Shown here piece by piece: positions 44,601 through 55,616 of a stretch of 64,000 nucleotides of DNA. Below the pieces are notes generated by a model. The model ran no database searches, was not told where the DNA came from, and was given only the letters and a program-made list of their open reading frames with translations. Position numbers and translations under genes: made by a program. Position 1 is the first letter of the stretch. Every line of letters starts with the position of its first letter. This stretch comes from Rhabditophanes sp. KR3021. Its lineage: Eukaryota; Nematoda; Chromadorea; Rhabditida; Alloionematidae. The stretch is taken from NCBI GenBank assembly GCA_963281155.1, contig CAUJLY010000003.1, positions 1,116,001 through 1,180,000 on the forward strand, given 5' to 3'.

Positions 44601-45960
44601 CTTCCAAGATCAGACAAGCCTGGGACTTAACATACGGCCACTCAGCAATGTTTACAGGTATTCAAATCGAAAATAAACATAAGTATTATAAAAAAATAGA
44701 CACAAAAATATATAAAAGTCAGCAGTGATTGCAACTTTAAGGGCAAACATTTTCCCAATGATAAATTGGCCAATTAGTTGAGCACTACCAACCACGCTTT
44801 TACCATCAACATGAATTTTGCACATGGAAAGATGAACATGCATTCTTGAGTTTGGCATGCTTTCTCCGATGTACGACATTATTTTTTAAAACAGCTAGTG
44901 TTGTTAAATAGCCTATTTAATGCTTTACAAAACTGATCGAACATATTTTTGATATCTCTTAACCACCGCCTCTATGAAGCATTTTTAAATATTTAACAAA
45001 TTTGTTAGTGACTTATTAAATCATTTACTTATCTACGGATTTAAGAATTATACAGAGGAAATTTTTAACGTTATTAATAATTGAATGTTTACAGGAGCTG
45101 GCTTTAATGCAACCATTAGAAATGTTTTCAAAGACAAACTAATAGAAGATTGTTGGATAAGTTACTTTTGCATCACAACAGACATCACTTCTTCTGAGAT
45201 GAGGGTTCATAGATCAGGAAGTTTGTTTTCGTATGTAAGAGCATCTATGTCGTTGGCTGGTTATTTACCACCTTTGTGTGATCCGCTTGACGGACACCTT
45301 TTGTTGGATGGAGGATATGTCAATAATCTGCCAGCTGATGTCATGAAAAGTATGGGGACTAAGCATGTTATTGCTGTGGATGTTGGATCGAGAGAGGAGG
45401 GAAACTTGTATAATTACGGAGATCAATTGAGCGGAGTTTGGGTACTGCTAAGGCGATTGAATCCATGGGCAAGGCCTTTGAAGATTTTGAAACAGGATGA
45501 AATCCAAAGTAGATTAGCTTATGTTTCCTGTACGAGACAGCTTGAAATGGTCAAAAAAGCTCCTTATTGTACTTATTTACGACCACCAGTCGAAACCATC
45601 GGAACACTGGAATTTGACAGATTCGAAGAAATCATGAAAATGGGCTATGAGTACGGAATGACTGAAATCAAAGAACTGATTGAAACTAATGAAAATATTA
45701 AGGAAATTCTCGAACCCAACAAAAAACAAGTCTCGGCCATCAAAGTCAACTCCGTCAAACCAACAAACAACATGACCAGAGCTTCATCCTTCACCGACCT
45801 AGCTGCCAGATTATCCAAAATTCCTGATATCAGGTCCAACCAGTCTATTAGCAATTTTGGTTCCTTGGATATTTGTGAGGAGTCTTCAGATGAAGAAGGA
45901 ACTCCTGAAAGGGTAGAGTCTTCCTCGAGATCGCTGACTCCACTCGTTAGTTTTGAATAA
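41629..45960 (+). CDS. neuropathy target esterase-like lysophospholipase (PNPLA6/7)
   Basis: ER-anchored patatin-like phospholipase that hydrolyses (lyso)phosphatidylcholine. Exons 41629-41664, 41715-42293, 42336-42632, 42678-44394, 44532-44657 and 45095-45960 join in frame to about 1,206 residues (human about 1,370). An N-terminal membrane helix ([17 protein letters not shown]) is followed by three cyclic-nucleotide-binding-like domains ([50 protein letters not shown]). The patatin domain has the glycine-rich oxyanion loop [11 protein letters not shown], nucleophile motif GTSMGS (Ser near residue 870) and catalytic Asp in [18 protein letters not shown] and [11 protein letters not shown] match NTE closely. 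The Ser/Glu-rich C-terminal tail is probably regulatory. Intron 5 (437 bp) contains a reverse-strand reading frame. Confidence 0.95.
44704..44879 (-). other. reverse-strand reading frame nested in NTE intron 5
   Basis: Starts at an ATG (44879) and reads [55 protein letters not shown], after which the frame becomes low-complexity. Composition looks like true coding sequence for about 55 residues and then decays. I do not recognise the family. It could be a nested gene, or a fragment of an inserted one that enlarged the intron. Confidence 0.3.
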
Positions 45961-48214
45961 TAATTGCATATGATCTCATAACTTTTTTTGTTAATAATAT
46001 TAGTCGTATAAAATTTTATAATAAAGATTTATTTAAAACGTTCTATCAATATTTATCTCCTGAAATTTTGTAATAAAGATCCATTTAAATAGTTTCAACA
46101 ATATTTATCTCATGCAATTTGTTCTGTTAAATATTAATAATGCGCAAAAATGATCAGTTCTTAAAAATTCATTATCAAAAAATACAAATTTAATATAACA
46201 TCATTCTCTGATTTTGTTGTCTTGAATTATATAGCCAGGCTGAAATATGACGCAGATGTATAACTAGAAAACATCATTGTTTTATAATACATTTTGTCAA
46301 AATTTATTGAATAATTTCACTCTTTCATTATAATGGTTACTGTCTGCTTATATTTTGAATACAATTTTTGTTATAACTAATGATCACATATTTTGTTTCT
46401 AACTTTGCTTTATTTCGGAAAATATTGAAACATTTTCGTTCTATTGAAATTTCAAGATGGATTGAATTATTTTTAAAAGCTAAGAATTGAGTGGTCAGTT
46501 AAGACTTGAAAAATTTACTTTGATATATTTTATTTATCAATGAAGTGTATATTTGCATTTGATTATTTTTCATTAATTCTATTTACTTTGCTGATTATTT
46601 CATGGTAAAAATGTTATTAATCAAATAATCAAACATCAAGAAGCAGTTTTAGTGAATGTGTGTTATTTGTATTTGAAGATATATATTGTTGTGAAATATG
46701 TGGCTTTTAATGTATCTTATGTGGATTATTTACAAATTTCTACTTAAACTTTTTAAATTCACTAAATTTGGTTAACATGGTAAGTATACTGGATTTTACT
46801 TTGGAGTTATTGGTACTGACCGTATCTTTCATAAGTTCTTCTACATCTGATGCAACCGTACCAGTGTCTTTACCTTTCACAACAGATACGTAGGCACCAG
46901 GTACTTTTCTTAAATAAAGGACTTAAGGCAGGAGAAAAGGGAACTTGAACTTTATAACTTTCAAAAGCTGATTAACATGGTCAAAGCAAATTATTAAATT
47001 GTCAAAGTATTTCAAGAGGTACAAGCTTTGTTTTGATAGTTGTTTGTGAAAAACTGTTATTTTTTGTCATATCATGGATTTACGTTTCATATCTGCAAAT
47101 TTAATAAGTAATTTGAACACTTCTAGGATCCACAAACATGCTAAACATGATAAAACTCGTGCTTTGATATAGAATTTGCACTATTTTTTTAACTATATAG
47201 AACCTATGAAATACAAACTCGTATTTTCATTTTATTTGTGTACATTTGCCAAACTATCAAACACGTTAAAGTTATATATTTTATTTTAATGAACGCAGCA
47301 ATAAAAAACTTATATTAAAACCATTTTAAACATATAAATCAGAAAAAATGGTCATTACGCTTTTAGATAACTTGTGTGGCTGCTCCCTCATCGGCTGTAA
47401 TTATCTCTTGAGTATCTTTCATGTTTCATCTGATTCGGTTTTTAATTTTATGTCCAAAAATAAATATTGCAGATTTTTACAAATTACATATTTCAAGACA
47501 TTGGATTAAACAATACTTAAACGGGATATTTCACCACCATGTTTATTCGAATTCTTGAACAATTCTTGGATACTATCGCAAATCAAAATCAATTTGGGGT
47601 GCACGACCCAATTTACCTATAAGGATTTTGCTAAAACCCTTGTTCATCCCTTTTATCTAAGTCAACTAATCATTATTTTAAGGAAGATTGGGATACCGAG
47701 GTAACTACAATTTTCTCAGTAACTGAATGAGATGCTGCCGTTAAATGATTATTCGATCGAAGAACAACAAAATTGCTGAATATAAACTGGTTCTATGCCA
47801 AGTTTTTGTGGAACAGGGAAGAAAAGTTGGAGTTATTTTGGATTCTTACTTAATTAACATGAGCAACATTAACAGGCCAAATCAATAAAAGATGTTTTTA
47901 ACGAGGTACTACTTGCTGAAAATCAACGGATAAGTCGATCGTTAAGAAAGAGAACCAAATAAGATTCTTTACATGCAATATAAATTGTTTATTGGAGAAT
48001 TCAGAAGAACAAAGGAAATCGAAAATTATGACAAGCAACAAAGGGGTGAATCATTTGGTGATAAGTCGAAAAGTTTGATAGTTAAATAGTCCAATAATAC
48101 GGAATCGCCTTCATCAACAAAAATTCTAAAAGCTGTAAGTGTAAATGAACTTTCTCCAGCCAACCTCCAAATGGGAGAATAATTTTGGAAATATCAAAGT
48201 GATTGCAATATTTT
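45961..48214. other. 2.25-kb intergenic region with short coding relics
   Basis: Mostly AT-rich. On the reverse strand at about 46752-46925 an open stretch reads VPGAYVSVVKGKDTGTVASD then VEELMKDTVSTNN. On the + strand near 47680-47860 broken frames include FDRRTTKLLNINWFYAKFLW. Both look like remnants of former coding sequence but cannot be assigned. Confidence 0.3.
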
Positions 48215-49086
48215 TTAGAGTCTTGCGTGTCCACCTCCATTGATAACAACAGTTTCTCCTGTAATATAACTAGCATCTTCCGAAACAAGAAAAGCGACTG
48301 TTCCAGCACATTCTTCAGGAGTTCCGATTCTCCCCAGTGGTGTATCCATGGCAGTGGCTAAATCCTTTTGACTTTCTTCGCCATTTCCATCCCACATCTA
48401 AATTGAATGAATTTAAATAAAATAAATCTAAACATACGGCTTTGCTCATCTTTGTTTTTATAACTCCAGGTGCAATGCAATTAACTCTAATCCCCTTTGG
48501 AGCCAGTTCATCACTCAAAGCTTTAGTCAAACCCAACAAAGTAGTCTTAGTAACTGAATAAGCAGCGATTCCTTTAAATGATTTATAACCACCGAATGAA
48601 GCATTGAATAGAACATTTCCTCCACCGACTTTCAACATATGTGGCATAACCAGTTTCGTCAAGAGAAAACCAGCTTTAACATTAGTCTCGAACAATTTGT
48701 CCCAAACTGACTCAGAAACATCCATCATATCTCCAAAAACTGGATTAATTCCGTGGTTATTAATAAGAATATCGATACGACCAAATTTGCTTAACGTCTA
48801 TCAAATAATAAACAATCAAATCACAAAATAATTAACATACAAAATCAATCAAAGCCTTCCTATGATCATCTTTAGCAACATGACAGACCATTCCCTCAAC
48901 TTTCTTCACACCTCTTCCTCTCAAATAAACCAAAGATTCATTCACATTTTCTTGTGATCTCGAACTAATGACAACTGAAGCTCCTTCTACGCCTAATCTC
49001 TCAGCGATAGCCAAGCCGATGCCTTTAGTAGCTGCTGTGACGATAGCTACTTTTCCCTCGAATCTATGACATTTAATAGAAGACAT
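48215..49086 (-). CDS. dhrs-4: short-chain dehydrogenase/reductase, DHRS4-like, probably peroxisomal
   Basis: NADP(H)-dependent carbonyl/retinal reductase of the classical SDR family. Exons 48841-49086, 48438-48797 and 48215-48397 join in phase 0 to 262 residues. Cofactor motif [23 protein letters not shown] (usually NNAG), catalytic Ser in NASFGGYKS, catalytic YSVTK, and [18 protein letters not shown] are in the expected order. The C-terminus [16 protein letters not shown] ends in ARL, a valid peroxisomal PTS1 form; animal DHRS4 ends SRL. The ATG at 49086 gives the usual distance to the cofactor loop. It lies on the same strand as the PH-like and FMO genes, 290 bp downstream of the former. 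Confidence 0.92.
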
Positions 49087-49375
49087 GTTAGCAGATGAAA
49101 AATTAGAATAAATTTGGCACCACAGTTTGAACAAAAAGTTTGATTAATGAAATCAATTTATGGTCTTTTAATGACCTTATCAAAAATATAGTCATAGTTT
49201 GTAGTTTCTAGCTAACCAAACAAAATTTAAGAAGGCAAAATATAAAACAAAGCGTAATGTGTGTAATTATTTATACCATAATAAAGGTATCTTTAGATAA
49301 TAAAAATAGTTCAAATTATATTGTTAATTAAAGATAAGTGCTGCCCTTTGGCATAGTTAAGTTTAAATGTACCCA

Positions 49376-50156
49376 TTAGGATTCAGATGACTGGTTAGTG
49401 GAGATTTCTATTCTTGAAGATCGTACAAGGACTGCTTCAATTGTTGAAGGTTTCATCTGATTTGGATTAATACTTTGGTCAGTGAAAGGAGTAGATGTAA
49501 GTGTTAGGCCATCCACAAAGGAATCCATTGTCATTGGTTGATTGCTCCTACTGATAGAAATATCATTTACTGAACGAGGATGATTTGGCATAATAAAGGT
49601 TCCAAACATCCTGCTACCACCGGCCACTACCTTTCTGTCGTAAGCAATCTGTTGGTTAATCTTGACTTCTTCATGGAAGTTATTCAACATACTACTACAC
49701 CATGTATTTCTTTGCCCATCATCAAATAGAAAAGTCATCTTGCCAAAAGAATAAGCTAAAGTAATTCCCGCAAATTTTTGCTTGACTCCTTCGAATGTAA
49801 GAGTAAACTTGTCTAGTTTGATAGACTTTGCATCCTGTATGTCGACCAAGAAACCTTTGTTGTTTTCTTTGTAGATAAGGAGAAGGCCGTTTTTGGTGTA
49901 GATGATGTATCTTTTTTCCCATTTTGTTTGGTGGTTGAAAAAAAGGCCTTTCGAGGTAGAAGAGGTGATGACGTTGTCTTTCAGGACTTTATAACCAAAG
50001 TTCCATACTGATGAGATGGCAGAGGGAAGGTCTACAAGCTAAAAATGATATTATCAAATTTTGTCTAGACACACATACCTCCTTGAAATTACTTGTAAAT
50101 TCATAATCTTTTCCTCCAATCGACGTTCTATGAGGCAGTATTTTGTGTTTCCTCAT
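49376..50156 (-). CDS. PH-like domain protein
   Basis: 246 residues from exons 50079-50156 and 49376-50038 (40-bp intron, phase 0). A region near residues 60-165 reads like a pleckstrin-homology fold: KWEKRYIIYTKNGLLLIYKE, FTLTFEGVKQKFAGITLAY, then a helix with the conserved tryptophan (DDGQRNTWCSSMLNNF). The C-terminal 80 residues are Ser/Thr-rich and probably unstructured. PH domains bind phosphoinositides or proteins at membranes; no catalytic domain is attached. Family beyond PH-like not recognised. It sits between the SDR and FMO genes on the same strand with gaps of about 260-290 bp, which would fit an operon if SL acceptors are confirmed. Confidence 0.65.
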
Positions 50157-50417
50157 AATTTAAATATTATTAATTTGTGAAAGATCAGTCAACGAAGACT
50201 CATAAAAAGGGTGTTAGTAAAATAATTAGTTTAAAAGTGTTGGTTCAATTTAATTGTTCAAATGAGCCGGAAATTTGATTATATGAATTGCCTAAATGAG
50301 TTATAAATTCAGTTATACAACAAGTTTATAAAGTTAATTCGTAGTCAAAAACAAGATTAGTTTGATTATAAAAGCTTTTATTAAGCAGAATAATTATATA
50401 GAATAAATTAATAAATA

Positions 50418-51886
50418 TTAAACAACCACATTTGCAGTCTCAATTATGCCATTTCTGGATACACCTTCTTCATTTACCGGAGCTTCTTCTACATCGTCAT
50501 AATAAACAGTAAAAGCTCCATCAGGTTTAACACATATTTTCTCCAAATGGTAAGTAAATGGCAGTTTAGCTCTTTGAGAGAGGACATAATTATAAAGTCT
50601 ATGAAACATTGGTTCTTGTGAGATTGTTATGTTAGTCAATGATCTTAGCTGTTGAAATACTTTTAGAGGTTCCATCTCTTTGTAATGTTCAAAATCCTGA
50701 AAAGTAATTTCCTTTAGAGGCTTGAAGAGTCGGTATGCTTTGGCTCTTTCAACCTTTTCAATCAGAGTTTCTTCGATACCTCTTTGGAAAAATCTTTGAT
50801 CGTGTGTTCCATTAAGTTTCGACAAAATAGCTCGAAGTTGATTTGTGATGAACCGGAAAGGCATGTCCGAATCCTTCAATCCAATAAAAAACATAGAATC
50901 AATATGCCGAATACTGAAGATATCGCAAATGATCTCTTCAATTAATTTGCCGTCTTCGGATAACTCCAACTGACTATAATTCGTCAAAAACTTCAAGTCA
51001 AAAACAAAGCCAGTACAGCAAATTAAAACATCCACATCTACTATTGGTTTATCCCTGGACAAAGTTGAAATATCAGTTCCACAAATATCAATCGTATACC
51101 CTGCTAACGTAATGAATTCTACATTTTTTGGAATATCCGTCATCTTCGAAGTAATGAAATAAGACAGCACATCAAAAACATAAACTTTGCTAGCAACTTT
51201 ATGAACATCCCTCAAGATAGCTGTCAATTTTTCGGTATCACGGCCGATCAAGGCTAAAACTTTTCCCACATACTTTTCATTTCCTTTATATTCTCTTGAA
51301 TGTATTATGGTTCTAGTGGATTTACATTCACTTTGAATAACTCCGAACTTTAAGAGCAACTTCGGAATGAATGGAAGATTTTTTCTACCGCAACAGATTA
51401 AAAGCACGTCAAATAATTGTCGTTTCTTTGCTCCAGTGTCTTCATGTCGTGTTTCTACTTCCCAATTATTGCCTTTCCTGATGGCTTCAATGACTTTATG
51501 GTTGAACTAAAATGGAATAATAAAAGATGGATTAAATTTATTACCTCGATTTGATCATCCAAATCACTTCCAATTTGCTCCAAATAATTTAATACTTCTG
51601 CTTTAGTTGGATATGATGTGGTAAAGCCTTTGAAATTGCAATTCGGAAATTGGATGATAGGATGTGGCATTGAACAAATTTCACCTTCGAAAACATTTGA
51701 ACTTATGTGTTTTCCGACTCTTCTTGTCATCAATTTTTCTTTTTCTTTTTCATATAAAACCACATTCCTAAAGCCTTCATTCTTGAAAAAAGTCCAAGCT
51801 GTCAACCCTCTCAAACCTGCTCCAATAATGCAAATTCGCAGGTTTAGGTTCCGATTATTTACAACAGGATGAGTATTATTATCCAT
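50418..51886 (-). CDS. divergent flavin-containing monooxygenase (FMO)
   Basis: Exons 51545-51886 and 50418-51506 join in phase 0 to 476 residues, shorter than typical FMOs (about 530) because the C-terminal membrane anchor is missing. The FAD site is RICIIGAGLRGLTAW (Ser of GxGxSG replaced by Arg). The FMO signature region is recognisable: IIHSREYKGNEKYVGKVL. The NADPH site that should follow as GxGxSG reads ALIGRDTEKLTA, losing two of its glycines. The later VLICCTGFVFDLKFL matches the FMO ATG(Y/F) motif. Normal FMOs hydroxylate soft nucleophiles using NADPH; with this site altered, activity or cofactor use may differ or be lost. That is inference. Confidence 0.85.
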
Positions 51887-53916
51887 ATCTCTAAAAAGGT
51901 CAACTTTGTAATATTATCCCCCAACAACCCTCAATTAGTACGAGAACGCAATAAAGTAGCAATAAAAACCTTTTTTGTCTTTGGAAAACGACACATTAAC
52001 AACCAATAAACATAGATATAATTTCAGAGAGGCCAAATTGCAATTATAAGTATTGACAAACCTAATAAAAACACTTCCCGAAGACTCATTTTATTGTTTA
52101 TTAATGTTTATGAGAGTGTATGTATATATTATGTGCTATAGATCAATTTTCACCCCCAAATGCATGAAAAAAAACTATAGTTAAAATGTATTATTTTGGT
52201 TGTTGTGTTAGATGATGATGATACAATTTTTTATTCGCACAAACCCATACAACAATTGCTTCATACTTTTCCCTTGAGTTTTGACTAGTAAACATGACAC
52301 AATACATATCCTATTCTCAATTGTACCCACAATGTATCTATTTGGTAAAGTCAAAAAATTGTTTGCCCTAAACCCTTTGCCTAATCTCAATATATAATCT
52401 GAATATATATAATATACATAGAATATTTTTAATATTATATGCTTTGCTACTTGTACCCGCTTTTGATTCGTAATCATCTTATGGGAAAGGGAAAACCACT
52501 CTAGACTTACACTTCCTACAGGTGATGTGTGGTTAACTTCTCTCCCTTACTATTAATATTATTCACCCAAAGTTGTTACTATACCCGACTTTTATATTAT
52601 TTTCTGCACTAACCTGAACAGAGCAACAGCTGGTGACTGCTTCATTTCAAATAAATTTGAATGATGGAGAGGAGAATAGAGTCTGTTACTGATTAATATT
52701 TTTATATCAAAGAGGCATCCACTTTATTTTGAGGAAAAAAGATTTGCTTTCTCTAATTATTTCATCAATCTATTTAACAAGTCATTTATTTTTAAAATGA
52801 GCTATCTATATTTGTCAAGTTCATGGCAAAACGTTATTTAAAGGTGAGTCATGTCAAAAACGATGTTGTTGCTATCAAATATTTTACAATTCCTATAAGA
52901 TCAGTAACCGGCTTTTAATTTATACACAACATAAACATTCTTTTAATGTATCTTTTTTATACATTATTTGTAGGGAAAAATCTGTAGAAAACGTAATTTG
53001 TATAAATAAATGTTTGGTGGGTGATACAATAATAACACATTTATACGCATCACAATCAATGTCGTCGTAATTGTACAATTAATCGCCCAACAACCATTTA
53101 ATGTATGTGTTAAAAAATAACACAAAAAGTGGAAGACGAGGGAGAAAGGGGTTAGATAAAGTCCCTTAAGACTTTCTATCGATAACAGTACCCTTTATAT
53201 ATTATTTATAACTAGAATGGCATGTTTGTAGTAAAAGGATAATACAATTTTTACATAGTGGCGCTTGTCTCCAAATCATTACCAAAAATAACTAGTTAAA
53301 AGCAACAATTAAAATAGTTTTGTACGGAATCAAGGCCAAAAAATATGCAAAGATGTTATCTTAGTCGATATAATAGCTAAACAGACAATTTAGTTGTATC
53401 CATTCATGCATAAACATGTCTGCCCTAAAATCGATATCAAGTGCCACACCACAAAAATCCTTTCCTTATGATAACAATATAAAAGTATATACATATTAAT
53501 AATTGGCCGACCAAACAGCTGATACTTCCTGATGGGAATACCTGTCCTAATAATTGGAGACAAGCACCAGTGCAGAGATGGCGATTACATCTCCCTATAG
53601 TTACTTTTGTTTTTTGACATTTAGAGACATCTCTTTTGTTTGTACACATTTATTTTGGTGGAAGGTTATATTTAATTATGGGTCTTCTTATTAACTTATT
53701 TTTTAAATGAGTTTATTGAGTTTATGGTAAACTAATATCGAGGACATATGGTTTTGACTTACTTCAAGTTGTAGATCATTTGGCTGAGTATTTTTGCGAA
53801 TATTTAATGTGTGATGATTATTTGTGTATACTCTTTTTGATGAGTATTTTGCGCTTATTCAATTTGATTACTATTTCTGATGACTAAGTTAACCTACTTT
53901 AATTGATTTCAGAGCA
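51887..53916. other. 2.0-kb intergenic region
   Basis: Between divergent FMO and RIOK1. AT-rich with a more mixed-composition island near 53510-53610. A TTGATTTCAG acceptor ends at about 53912, just before the RIOK1 ATG. No gene recognised. Confidence 0.35.
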
Positions 53917-55410
53917 ATGGCTAATTTTGTTGTGAAACCTTTTAGTGATCTTACCATAAAGGAGATCGCTACTGTCGAGGAAGAGGAAGAAGATTTAAGT
54001 GATCTTGATGACTTCAATGACGTCTTCGGTGATGAGACCAGTGACTTCACCAAAAGGTACAATGCTGCGCGGTACACTGGTACCAATCCAAACAAACAAG
54101 CAGCTCCAACTTCGAGGAAAAGTTGCGGCGAGTCCTTCATTCAGATGGATCTTGATTCTATTGGCAAAATGAAGCACCGGAAGACGAGAGACAGAGCTGA
54201 TCGTGCTACTGTTGAACAAGTATTGGATCCGCGCACCAGACTGATCATCTTCAGACTTGTTCAGCGTGGCATTCTGGAGACAATCGAGGGATGTATCTCG
54301 ACGGGGAAAGAAGCCAACGTATATCATGCCATCACGAATGCTCAAGAATCCTTTGCCATCAAGATTTACAAAACTTCCATTTTGACTTTCAAAGACAGAG
54401 ACAGATATGTTTCCGGTGAATTCAGGTGAACTCAGTTCCTCATTCTTTATTAACTTATTTTTAGATATCGTCACGGTTATTGCAAATCTAACCCACGTAA
54501 GATGGTCGCCACTTGGGCTGAAAAGGAGATGAGAAACTTGATGAGAATGCATCAAGCTGGGTTAAGAGTCCCGAAGCCTTTATTGTTGAAAGGGCATGTT
54601 TTGGTGATGGATTTCATAGGATCGGATGGTTGGCCGGCGCCTTTACTGAAGAATGCGGAATTTGGACCAGAAGTAGCTGAGTCCTTGTATCTTGAGTGCG
54701 TGGGAGCAATGAGGATAATGTACCGTGAATGCCGATTAGTCCACGCTGACCTATCAGAATACAATATGCTCGTTCACGATGACAAGCTTTATATCATCGA
54801 TGTATCTCAATCTGTCGAGCACGACCATCCTCATTCGCTTGAATTCCTCCGATCTGACATTGCCAATGTAACGAATTTCTTTAGAGATCGTGGTTCAGCT
54901 GTCTTGTCGATGAAGAAGCTGTTCGAGTTGATTGTTGATCCTACTATTACTTCTAGTGGGCAGGTGGATGGCTTTATGGAGCAGAGAACTCATCACAAAT
55001 TGGAGGAGGATGTTTTGTTTATGAAGGCTTATATTCCTCATAAGTTGGACTCGATGGTTCATTATGAGAGGGATGATGAAGATGAAAGAGCTGGAGTTGA
55101 AGTTAATAATCCATTTCAAAAGATTATCACAAAGGTATTGATGGGCGGTGAAGAGGAACAAGAATTTGAAAATACACAAAATATGGAGGATGAAATTAAA
55201 GTTGGTAGTGAAGCCAGTCTAAACTCCGAACAACTCAGAGTAGAAGAAGAAAAAGATCGCCGTCGTAAGATGCACCACCGTCCAAGATCTGAATCTCCTG
55301 ATGCCAAAAAGGATCGCAAATCAGCCATCAAAGAAGAAAAGAGAATTAAGAGGGAAGATAAAATCCCCAAACACATCAAAAAGAGGCACAATAGAAAAGC
55401 ACATAAATAA
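53917..55410 (+). CDS. riok-1: RIO kinase 1 (RIOK1)
   Basis: Atypical serine kinase/ATPase required for late 40S ribosome maturation in the cytoplasm. Exons 53917-54425 and 54465-55410 join to 484 residues. An acidic N-terminus ([13 protein letters not shown]) is followed by the RIO domain: [12 protein letters not shown] (flexible P-loop), [20 protein letters not shown] (catalytic Lys and RIO1 loop), catalytic loop [16 protein letters not shown], metal-binding [13 protein letters not shown], and [13 protein letters not shown]. The C-terminal tail is rich in Lys/Arg/Glu ([20 protein letters not shown]). All catalytic residues are present. The ATG is 4 bp after a TTTCAG acceptor suited to SL addition. 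The next gene starts 206 bp downstream on the same strand. Confidence 0.96.
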
Positions 55411-55616
55411 GGCAAATTGCTGTTGTTACTGGATAATTGTTAATTGTTATTACTAATCTGTTATGTTTTGAAAACAGTCTTTGGACTTGTTAAAATAATT
55501 AGAATTTTTTGATCTTACTAGTGCCCAAATTTTATAATGTTCTTTAACATTTAAATATCTTTATAATTTGAATTTTGCGGTTTGTTATTTATATTTATTT
55601 TAGTATATAGGGTAAA

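Noticed and set aside
44704..44879. HPr-like phosphocarrier similarity of the nested frame (VDGKSVVG)
   Set aside because: Only a short loop resembles HPr; the active-site histidine context is missing and such proteins are not expected in animals.
53995..54555. 186-codon reverse-strand frame over RIOK1 exon 1
   Set aside because: It crosses the RIOK1 intron and overlaps certain kinase coding sequence; an antisense shadow.
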